A stretch of DNA of 21,391 bases from MAG-120531 sp029242825. Its GTDB lineage: Bacteria; Bacteroidota; Bacteroidia; Flavobacteriales; Flavobacteriaceae. The DNA is taken from positions 1 through 21,391 of the forward strand of contig JAQWTF010000164.1 in assembly GCA_029242825.1 (NCBI GenBank), in the 5' to 3' direction. Shown one piece after another: positions 15,101 to 21,391 of the stretch. The notes beneath the pieces are model-generated. The model was not told the origin of the DNA, searched no databases, and was given only the letters and a program-made list of their open reading frames with translations. The number at the start of each line of letters is the position of its first letter. The first letter of the stretch is position 1. The position numbers and the translations under genes are program-made.

Positions 15101-15345
15101 GGAACTTCAATTGTAATAAATCCAATAAAACTAATAACGAGTGTTGCATCACTAGTTACACTGTTTAATTTATAGTTACCATCAAAATCAGTTGTTGTAC
15201 CAGTTGTGGTACCTTTGATTATTACTGAAGCTCCAGGTAGTGGAGCGCCATCACCTGATGAGGTGACCGTACCTGTAATTGGTCCTTGGGCCATTAGACC
15301 TATAGGAACAAATACCATTAATAATAGTAAAAGTTTTAATTTCAT
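12190..15345 (-). CDS. SusC/RagA-family TonB-dependent fructan transporter
   Basis: A 1051-aa outer-membrane receptor that imports oligosaccharides using TonB energy. A signal peptide (1-19, ending MAQ) is followed by a carboxypeptidase-regulatory-like domain (about 22-95) with GTTTGTTTDFDGNYKL. The TonB-box-like LDEVVLTGY comes next, then the plug domain (about 115-230), including LYVIDGVP and IYGSRAANGVIVVTTKGG. A 22-strand beta-barrel makes up the rest and ends in VGLNINF with a terminal Phe. There is no N-terminal anti-sigma-binding (STN) domain, so control is expected through the hybrid regulator and not an ECF sigma factor. It starts 6 nt after the GH32 stop and precedes susD. Confidence 0.96.
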   Translation of the reverse strand: MKLKLLLLLMVFVPIGLMAQGPITGTVTSSGDGAPLPGASVIIKGTTTGTTTDFDGNYKLNSVTSDATLVISFIGFITIEVPVNGQSRIDAVLQEDAQQLDEVVLTGYSAERKIDLTGAVTVVDIAPIEGQSLSSGNAMQALQGRVGGLFIEKSGDPTGLSSRILIRGLTTLGNNDPLYVIDGVPTKRQEVFASLNPATIESIQVLKDASASSIYGSRAANGVIVVTTKGGEKGERLSVSFNSNLSQQSERKQRYDMLNSQQRGEALWRASVNDGADPNAGYGEIYNFNWNNDFSNPVLNGVSVQPFVGGDSNVPVGDTNWQDELYKTGYVYNNELTVSTGTEKSSLLINLGYLKNTGMLKYTGYDRYTAKINGTTKLFNDKVKFGVNTQISTSNETLVSGDVGGAATTGLSITLAPTIPVYDANDEFAGPLGAGYSDRNNPLLMQYLNRWDNATKNNFFGNVFAEINILDNLTFRSSLGLDFSDFKKKNIEPKVFNGFVTRSNNRLIYDTNKFSTISFSNTLNYKLELGKHRFGALLGIESIREDFDTIFAQADEFAVEQESYFVLSAATGARTNNGISTQYSLASQFGKLNYAFDDKYLASFTIRRDGSSRFGANNRYGIFPAATVGWRISQEEFLKDSNLISNLKIRAGYGEVGNQEIGNTARYGLYESRYGQNQAQLTGGFFEIYYNVGTAYDINGNNTGTLPSGFVSTQASNQNLKWETTKEWNYGIDFGFLENRISGSFDYFTRETTDILTTPPIASVIGEGQQRVLNGAATSAKGWELNVGYSNTWDNGFSLGVSTNFGAFKDEITFLPEEVRAAFPGTAQNSILGQSQTAIFGYRTNGLFQSQAEVDAHPTGGVQTGNARPGGIKIVDTDNNGIIDSNDRDFIGNTLPDLEYGIRLDVGYKNFDLSIFGSGVAGRIGVDSYMFWNNFVQGRDNAGLGVLNAWTPQNTSSNIPSLSLVNNFTDTSDYIFRNNSYFKIRNMQVGYSLPADVISKMAGMTGLRIYLQGENLFWFTPKGYIGSDPERIDVNRIPVPTVYSVGLNINF

Positions 15346-15351
15346 AATTGT

Positions 15352-16971
15352 TTAATTTAAGTTTAATTTAAGTTGATTGATTTCTATGTATTCGAGTTTA
15401 GATTCTTTTGTAGGTGCTTGAAAATAAAGACTTTCAAATGGTGCTTTGGGAAAAAATATTTCTGTCATTACGGTTTGGCCGTTATCAAAAAATAACTCTA
15501 TTGAAGTTTTGTCCAGTACTATTGTTCCAGTCCAATCCTTTTGAGTATTCGTTCTAGGAGCGATAGCAATTCTATCACTAAATTTGTTTGAAAAATCAGT
15601 GTTTCCTGTATTATTCCTATCTACAAAGTAATTATTCATTGAACTATCATATCCAAAACGCAAACTATCACCTTCACTGTTTGTTAGTTCAAAATTGTAA
15701 ACACCATCAATTAAATTTTCGATTTTAAAATTAATTTGTACACTCGTAAAATCGACTGCTTTAGAAGTGGTTAGCAATGTCTTCCCATTTATTGAAACAT
15801 TTGAATTTTTAAGTTTTTCAATCTTAAATTCATCTAGTTCTGGCACAGGATTTGAAGTTATACGATAAGTATTATCTGATTTTATCAATTCTAAAGTTCT
15901 TGCAATTGTCATCGCACTTCTCCAATTTTCTGTAGGTACTTCATTGGCATATAACCAATTAGACATCCATCCCATAAACAACTTTCCCCCATCTTTGTTT
16001 TCAACATTAGAAAAAGTAACTCCTGCATAATTGTCACGACCATAATCAACCCAAAAGCCCAGTTCTTCTTCAGTTTCTGTATTGAATGATTCATCTAAAA
16101 CAAAGTTTTTACCATCAAAATCTCCAACAAAATATTGAGTTGCAGAACCATTATTTGGACCACCAGGATTTATACTTACTAACAAAACCCATTTTTTTTC
16201 TGAACTGCCAACTACAGGTAATTGAAAGAAATCTGGACATTCCCATACTCCACCATGATTTCCAATACCTTCTCCAAAACTTGTTAACTTATTCCATGAT
16301 TTTAGATCTTTGGAAATATAAAATTGAATTTCTTGGCCAGCAGCTAAAACCATTGTCCATCTTTTTCTTTGTTTATCCCAACTAACTTTTGGATCCCTAA
16401 AATCTCTTGTTCCTGGATTTTTCAAAACTGGATTGTCTTTATATTTTGTCCATGTAAGCCCTTCATCTAATGAGTATGCAATACTTTGATTTTCAACGTC
16501 TATTTCACCAGTTTTCTCCTTTTTAGGGTCATGACTTGTGAAAATTGCAATAATTGGAATTTTCCCATCTTTTCCAAAGCCTGATGTATTTTCATAATCT
16601 ACAACAGCACTTCCCGAAAAAATATACCCTAAATTGTCTGGAAATAAAGCTATAGGTTGTTCTTTCCAATTAAATAAGTCAGTACTTATTGCATGGCCCC
16701 AATGCATAGGTCCCCAAGTTGTTCCATCAGGGTAATGTTGAAAATATAAATGATAATATCCGTTATAAAAAAACATTCCATTCGGATCGTTCATCCAGCC
16801 TTTTTTTGGCGTAAAGTGAAAGTTTGGTCGGTAGAGGTCTTCATTAGATATGGATTCAATTTCCTGAACATTTTGAACCTGGTTATCTTTTTTATCAGTT
16901 GCATTTTTACAAGAAAATAGCATTGTAAAAATTCCTATTGTTAAAACGAACTTGTTTGTCTTATTTTTCAT
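15352..16971 (-). CDS. GH32 fructanase lipoprotein (levanase/inulinase type)
   Basis: A 539-aa glycoside hydrolase that cleaves beta-fructosidic bonds in levan, inulin or sucrose-type fructans. The signal peptide ends in FSC (Cys21), so it is a lipoprotein, probably on the cell surface. The N-terminal five-bladed propeller holds the three catalytic signatures: WMNDPNG with nucleophile Asp62, FRDPK with transition-state stabiliser Asp193, and WECPDFF with acid/base Glu244. The C-terminal beta-sandwich (about 370-539) includes SIELFFDNGQTVMTEIFFP, standard for GH32. The length is normal. Lying between the MFS gene (36-nt gap) and susC (6-nt gap), it is co-transcribed with them. Exo versus endo action and linkage preference cannot be settled from sequence alone. 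Confidence 0.95.
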   Translation of the reverse strand: MKNKTNKFVLTIGIFTMLFSCKNATDKKDNQVQNVQEIESISNEDLYRPNFHFTPKKGWMNDPNGMFFYNGYYHLYFQHYPDGTTWGPMHWGHAISTDLFNWKEQPIALFPDNLGYIFSGSAVVDYENTSGFGKDGKIPIIAIFTSHDPKKEKTGEIDVENQSIAYSLDEGLTWTKYKDNPVLKNPGTRDFRDPKVSWDKQRKRWTMVLAAGQEIQFYISKDLKSWNKLTSFGEGIGNHGGVWECPDFFQLPVVGSSEKKWVLLVSINPGGPNNGSATQYFVGDFDGKNFVLDESFNTETEEELGFWVDYGRDNYAGVTFSNVENKDGGKLFMGWMSNWLYANEVPTENWRSAMTIARTLELIKSDNTYRITSNPVPELDEFKIEKLKNSNVSINGKTLLTTSKAVDFTSVQINFKIENLIDGVYNFELTNSEGDSLRFGYDSSMNNYFVDRNNTGNTDFSNKFSDRIAIAPRTNTQKDWTGTIVLDKTSIELFFDNGQTVMTEIFFPKAPFESLYFQAPTKESKLEYIEINQLKLNLN

Positions 16972-17007
16972 TTTTTATTAATTTTTTATAGTACCAAAGT
17001 TTGCTTT

Positions 17008-18363
17008 CTAATCATCATTACCAATAAATGTATCAGTAGTAATCTTTCTTCTTTTTGTTAGGTTTTTGCTTAGCAGCTCTAACGAAATACCTTTGGTCTC
17101 AGGCATCATAAAAGCCACGAACAATAGTTGTAAAAACATCATAAAAGCAAAAAATGCAAATACAGGCCCGGCACCAATAGAAGTAAATAGTACAGGAACT
17201 AATGAAGGGATAATAGCCGCTAAAATCCAATGCACCGAACTACCGAACGATTGCCCTGATCCTCTTAAATGATTTGGAAAAATCTCTGAAATAAATACCC
17301 AAATAACGGTACCCTGTCCTATGGCGTGTGCTGCAATAAAAAAGAAAAGGAAAATAGGCACAGCCATACCTTCCCAATTAAAGAAGAATGCGCAGGCCAC
17401 TAATGATAAAGAGATTATATAACCAACCGAACCGATATACATCAGTTGCTTTCTTCCAAGCCTATCGATAAGAAATACACCTAAAAAGGTAAAAAGCAAG
17501 TTGGTAATTCCAATTCCAATACTACTTAAAAGTGCAGTACTTTCACCTAGGCCCGCTTCCTCGAAAATTCTTGGAGCATAATAAAGAAATGCATTTATGC
17601 CTGAAAATTGATTAAACATTGCAATCAAAAAAGCTAACATGAGAGGGAACCTATATTTTTTAATAAAAATATTTTCACCTGAAACTGTATTGTCACTTTC
17701 TGCCTTTAGCTCTAACATCAAAACTTCAGGATCTTGTTCAGGATTGATTAGTTGCAATACTTTTATTGCCTCATCGTTGCGCATTTTGGTCAACAACCAT
17801 CTTGGGCTTTTTGGAACCGTTAAAACAAAAAGGGTATAGATAAATGCAGGTACAGCCTCCACACCGATCATCCATCGCCATGCATTTTCTCCAACCCCAC
17901 TTAACAGATAATTGGATAAGAACGCAACTAAAATTCCGAATACAATATTAAACTGGTAAAGTCCTACCAATTTTCCACGGTCTTTTGCCGGAGCTATTTC
18001 TGAGATATATGCAGGTGCTGCTATGGTTGATGCGCCAACTCCTAAACCACCAATAAATCTGAATATTGCGAAAGTTATTGGATCATTGGCAAAAGCTGAG
18101 CCTAGGGCAGATAATGTATAAAGTATACCTATCCATAATAATGTCTTCTGTCTCCCTATCTTGTTTGTGGGAATCCCACCTAAAATTGCACCCACAACGG
18201 TTCCCCACAAGGCCATTGCCATTACCACTGTACCATGAAACATATCGGAAGATTGCCATAGGGCTTGCAGTTTTTTATCGGCTCCGGATATGACTACAGT
18301 GTCAAAGCCAAAAAGAAAACCAGCCAGTGCAGCGGTAATCGACCAAATCCATATTTTTCTCAT
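17008..18363 (-). CDS. Sugar-porter family MFS transporter (probable fructose permease)
   Basis: A 451-aa inner-membrane symporter with about 12 hydrophobic segments. The sugar-porter signatures are present: GFLFGFDTVVISG in TM1, IGRQKTLLW after TM2, RFIGGLGVGAS in TM4, PKSPRWLLTK after TM6, DRLGRKQLMYIG in the second half, and PETKGISLE after TM12. The family moves hexoses and pentoses, often with protons. Its place in a GH32/fructokinase locus suggests fructose. In the Bacteroides levan locus this job is done by a FucP-type permease, so this is a different family in the same role. It is the first gene of the minus-strand operon behind the 243-bp control region. Confidence 0.92.
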   Translation of the reverse strand: MRKIWIWSITAALAGFLFGFDTVVISGADKKLQALWQSSDMFHGTVVMAMALWGTVVGAILGGIPTNKIGRQKTLLWIGILYTLSALGSAFANDPITFAIFRFIGGLGVGASTIAAPAYISEIAPAKDRGKLVGLYQFNIVFGILVAFLSNYLLSGVGENAWRWMIGVEAVPAFIYTLFVLTVPKSPRWLLTKMRNDEAIKVLQLINPEQDPEVLMLELKAESDNTVSGENIFIKKYRFPLMLAFLIAMFNQFSGINAFLYYAPRIFEEAGLGESTALLSSIGIGITNLLFTFLGVFLIDRLGRKQLMYIGSVGYIISLSLVACAFFFNWEGMAVPIFLFFFIAAHAIGQGTVIWVFISEIFPNHLRGSGQSFGSSVHWILAAIIPSLVPVLFTSIGAGPVFAFFAFMMFLQLLFVAFMMPETKGISLELLSKNLTKRRKITTDTFIGNDD

Positions 18364-18606
18364 AATCGTAATAATCTAGTGTGGTTACTAAAGTATTCGT
18401 TAAAAATGAGTTCATATTTTGATGATGTATCAATGTGTTATGATATTGTTAAGAGAGTTGATTGATAAGTATAACTATTTGATTATTAGATATTTAAGCT
18501 ATATTATTAGCATTGTAAATATTTAAAAAATCATTTTTATGTTACATAACATTAGAAATTGATACTGAATAAAGGAAGGTATAGGAGTAAATTTTTGAAT
18601 AGTAAA
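18364..18606 (-). promoter_or_regulatory. Control region of the fructan operon
   Basis: This is the 243-bp AT-rich gap between the regulator gene and the MFS gene, both on the minus strand. No CAAAnnTA (a minus-strand TAnnTTTG box) occurs in the first ~170 bp upstream of the MFS start, consistent with a promoter that needs an activator. An inverted repeat ATGTTA-CA-TAACAT lies at 18539-18552. The AraC-type domain of the neighbouring regulator is the likely binder, but its true site cannot be identified from one sequence. Confidence 0.45.
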
Positions 18607-21357
18607 CTAAAATGATTTACGAAATGCTGCTGGGGACATGCCATATTTATTTTTAAATGCTGTAGAAAAATAATTTGGAGAAGAAAATCCATTTGAATAT
18701 GCAATTTCAGCTATCGTTAATGAATCGGTTTCAAGCATCAATTTAGCTTTTTCCAATCGGATGTTAGAAATGTAATCACTGATACTAATACCCATTATAG
18801 CCTTTATTTTCCGATAAAGCTGAACTCTAGAAATTAAAAGGTCTTTCGCGAGATTTTCCACTGAATATTCAGAATTCCCCACATTATTATTGACAAGTGA
18901 ATTTAGTTTGTGTATAAATTTTTGTTCTATATTACCAAATGAATTTATTTCTTCAATTTTATGAATATTGCTAGTATAATAATATCGAAGATTCGCTCGA
19001 TTATATAGTAAAGACTTAATTGACTGAACTAAAATAGAATAACTAAAGGGTTTAGTTAGATACAAATCTGCCCCTGATTCTAGTCCCTTTAAATAAGATT
19101 CTTTATCTCCAAAAGCAGTAAGTATTATTGTTGGGATGTGAGAAGTTCTTAAATCCTGTTTTAAAATTTCACAAATTTCAAAACCATCTTTATCTGGTAA
19201 ATTTATATCACAAAGTATAATATCAGGAACAATTTCATAAGCCATTTCAATAGCATCAGTTCCATCGGATAGATGAATATCATACTCCAATTGCAATTTA
19301 TTCTTGAGAAATTGAGAAAGATCTTTATTATCTTCAATTATCAATAATGAATGTTTTTCGTTGTTTTTAGCTGGAGCCTGAATAAAATAATTTTCATCGG
19401 TTAAGTTTTCCGAAGTAAAATCTAAAATGTTTGTGTCTATTAAATCCTGTTCTGCTATTATCTCTGTTTCATCAAAATGTGCTTTACCTTTAAATAATGT
19501 TATAATAAATTCTGTTCCCTGGTGAGACTTTGCTTGAATTGTTCCCTTGTGCATTTCAACAAACTCTTTGCTTAAATGCAATCCTATTCCAGAACTTTTT
19601 TTTCTGTTGTTAGACCCTTTAAAGAATGCTTGAAATACTTCATTCATTTCCTCACTGGGTATACCGATGCCTGAATCCTTAAAACGGATTTCAATATTAT
19701 TGCTAAGTGAATCATCTTCTAATGTAATTTCTATCTTGCCATTGTCAGGGGTAAACTTAAAGGCATTTGAAAGTAAATTGAAGTATACTTTATCCATCAA
19801 ATTTCTATCTATGAAAATATCTAATGATTCATTATTGGATATTAAACTAAAATCAATATTTCTTTTTTTAGCTTCCCTTTCAAAATCTTTATAAATGATT
19901 TTTGAAAAACTAAGTAAATTAGTTTGAGATGCTTTAATATTAAACTTACGGTCTTCTATTTTTCTGAAATCAAGTAATTGATTGATTAATCTCAATAGGC
20001 GATTGGAATTATTGTAAATGAGTTCCACTTCGTTCATAATTTTAGAACTTTTTTCCTTATTGAAATCGGTAATAGATTCTATTGAACTCAGTATTAATGT
20101 AATGGGTGTTTTAAATTCATGAGATAGACCAGTAAAAAAATTCATTTTTGCCTCATTACTTATTTTAACTTCTTCAGCAATTTTTTCAATTTGATTCCGC
20201 TGAACAGTAATTTTATTATTGTTTATCACAAGCTGTCTATTCCTTTTTCGAATAGCAATAATGGAGTATATACTGTAGATAGCAAGACTTAATACAATTA
20301 ACAAAAGTGTTATTGTTATTTTTAAAAGGTTATTTTGGGAATAATATAGCTCTTCTTGTTTTTTTACAGCATCTATTTGTTCTTCTAATTTGACTTGTTG
20401 ATCATTAATTTTTTCAAATTGAGCTGTCATAATATCAGCATTCAATTTATTTATAACTGTAGTTGAAAGTATATTGTTATTGGCAAAAGATTCTTTATTT
20501 AAAATTTTCAGTGCTAATTTTATGGCCTCATCACCTCCGGTAGGGTAAAAAATAGTAGCTTTTAAAACACCATTTTTTACTGCTTGAATTCCACCATTAG
20601 TCCCATTAAGTCCATCAACTCCAATAAAATTAATTTCGTTTTCAATTCCTAAATCTCGAGCTACCTCCCAAGCTCCTATTGCCATTCTATCGTTGTGGGC
20701 GAATACATAATCTACTTTGATATCACTTTTTAATAATTGTATAAACTTACTCTGAATAGACTCTTTTTCCCAGTTTCCTTCAATACTTGCAACAATTTTA
20801 GCTGTGTTATGTTGATCAACGATTTGTTTAAGACCTATTGACCTCTCTTTTGCAGGGGAAGAACCAGCTAAACCTTTAATCTCAATGATCCGTATAGAAT
20901 CATTAATGTTTGATGAAATTATTTCTTTTGCAGCATTTCTTCCTATTTCAATATTATCTGCTCCAATATAGGCGGTATATTGTTGGCCTTCGACTTTTCT
21001 ATCTACTAACAAAACGGGTATTCCTGCTTTAAATGCCTTGTATACGGCAGCAGTTATAGGTTTAGATTTAATAGGGGATACAATTAGCACATCTACGCTA
21101 TCAGCAATGAGTTCATTTATATGCTTTATTTGTGTAAGTACATCGTAATTAGCATCTCTGAATATTAAATTAATTTCAGGATTCATTGAAGCTTGTAACT
21201 TCATCGAATTATTCATGGAACGCCTCCAATCGTCATTGCTCATGGCTTGAGAAAAACCAATATTTATTTTGTTTTTGCTCTTATTTCTATCACATGATAA
21301 AAAGAAAATAACTAAAAAAATATTTAATAAGAGTAAAAAGCACCTTTTAAGTCTCAT
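18607..21357 (-). CDS. Hybrid two-component sensor/regulator (HTCS) with periplasmic sugar-binding domain
   Basis: A 916-aa one-protein signalling system. After an N-terminal hydrophobic segment there is a periplasmic type I sugar-binding domain (about 32-310, ribose-binding-protein-like, with NIGFSQAMSNDDWR, VDVLIVSPIKS and FIGVDGLNGTNGG). A coiled segment (about 313-340) leads to a TM helix (about 342-367) and then the kinase: HisKA with SHEFKTP (His near 411), HATPase_c with NLLSNAFKF, DSGIGIP and SSGIGLHLS. A receiver domain with phospho-Asp near 716 in CDINLPDKDG and Lys in LTKPF follows. It ends in an AraC-type DNA-binding domain (about 815-916). The layout matches the fructose-sensing regulator of the Bacteroides levan locus and differs from the beta-propeller (Y_Y_Y) type. 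It lies upstream of the operon it should activate. LSC at residues 20-22 looks like a lipobox. Confidence 0.95.
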   Translation of the reverse strand: MRLKRCFLLLLNIFLVIFFLSCDRNKSKNKINIGFSQAMSNDDWRRSMNNSMKLQASMNPEINLIFRDANYDVLTQIKHINELIADSVDVLIVSPIKSKPITAAVYKAFKAGIPVLLVDRKVEGQQYTAYIGADNIEIGRNAAKEIISSNINDSIRIIEIKGLAGSSPAKERSIGLKQIVDQHNTAKIVASIEGNWEKESIQSKFIQLLKSDIKVDYVFAHNDRMAIGAWEVARDLGIENEINFIGVDGLNGTNGGIQAVKNGVLKATIFYPTGGDEAIKLALKILNKESFANNNILSTTVINKLNADIMTAQFEKINDQQVKLEEQIDAVKKQEELYYSQNNLLKITITLLLIVLSLAIYSIYSIIAIRKRNRQLVINNNKITVQRNQIEKIAEEVKISNEAKMNFFTGLSHEFKTPITLILSSIESITDFNKEKSSKIMNEVELIYNNSNRLLRLINQLLDFRKIEDRKFNIKASQTNLLSFSKIIYKDFEREAKKRNIDFSLISNNESLDIFIDRNLMDKVYFNLLSNAFKFTPDNGKIEITLEDDSLSNNIEIRFKDSGIGIPSEEMNEVFQAFFKGSNNRKKSSGIGLHLSKEFVEMHKGTIQAKSHQGTEFIITLFKGKAHFDETEIIAEQDLIDTNILDFTSENLTDENYFIQAPAKNNEKHSLLIIEDNKDLSQFLKNKLQLEYDIHLSDGTDAIEMAYEIVPDIILCDINLPDKDGFEICEILKQDLRTSHIPTIILTAFGDKESYLKGLESGADLYLTKPFSYSILVQSIKSLLYNRANLRYYYTSNIHKIEEINSFGNIEQKFIHKLNSLVNNNVGNSEYSVENLAKDLLISRVQLYRKIKAIMGISISDYISNIRLEKAKLMLETDSLTIAEIAYSNGFSSPNYFSTAFKNKYGMSPAAFRKSF

Positions 21358-21391
21358 AAAGTTGTGATTATTTGTAAATCTAATGAAATTA

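Noticed and set aside
12190..15345. SusC with an N-terminal STN (sigma-regulator) domain
   Set aside because: The protein goes straight from signal peptide to the carboxypeptidase-regulatory-like domain, and no sigma/anti-sigma pair is nearby.
18539..18552. ATGTTA-CA-TAACAT as the defined binding site of the hybrid regulator
   Set aside because: It is a short AT-rich inverted repeat far from the MFS start and closer to the regulator stop; I mention it in the control region but do not claim it as the operator.

Overview
The window looks like marine Flavobacteriaceae (Bacteroidota) chromosome. This rests on AT-rich coding, TAnnTTTG-type -7 promoter boxes, a SusC/SusD pair, a hybrid two-component regulator and a fragment of the gliding-motility/type IX secretion C-terminal domain. 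No rRNA, intact tRNA or CRISPR array was found.

Region 1 (1-1982) is core genome on the minus strand: rimP, nusA and the first 17 codons of infB. The operon has a well-formed promoter (1921-1950) and a terminator-like hairpin in the rimP leader (1873-1897). A strong terminator hairpin (1952-1982) and what looks like the last ~25 nt of a tRNA, probably tRNA-Gln (1984-2010), mark the edge of the core.

Region 2 (about 1984 to 8.9 kb) is a small integrative element. It holds a tyrosine recombinase behind tandem short repeats, then a minus-strand cargo block made of a type IX sorting-domain fragment overlapping a 543-aa surface lipoprotein. A control region with an 18-bp palindrome follows. Next comes a tightly overlapping plus-strand operon: an excisionase-like HTH protein, an unknown 107-aa protein, and a primase-polymerase/helicase. 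The operon ends at a strong terminator, and beyond it lies a cluster of six CCTATG-type repeats that could be a replication origin. No relaxase, capsid, portal or terminase gene is present, so the element resembles a self-replicating satellite or plasmid-like integrative element. No right-hand attachment site or reconstituted tRNA was found.

Region 3 (8890-9316) is a scar: the first ~95 codons of a lipoprotein amidohydrolase, cut off at its metal-binding motif and followed by unrelated sequence.

Region 4 (9413-21357) is a compact fructan utilisation locus, all on the minus strand. In transcription order it has a hybrid two-component sensor/regulator with a sugar-binding periplasmic domain, then a sugar-porter MFS transporter, a GH32 fructanase lipoprotein, SusC, SusD, a strong terminator, and a PfkB-family fructokinase. 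The inferred scheme is that surface GH32 and SusCD break down and import fructan. Released fructose is sensed by the hybrid regulator, imported through the inner membrane by the MFS protein and phosphorylated by the kinase. The tRNA scar lies next to an integrase and has no partner in the window, so the fructan locus may itself be part of a larger island. That is inference.
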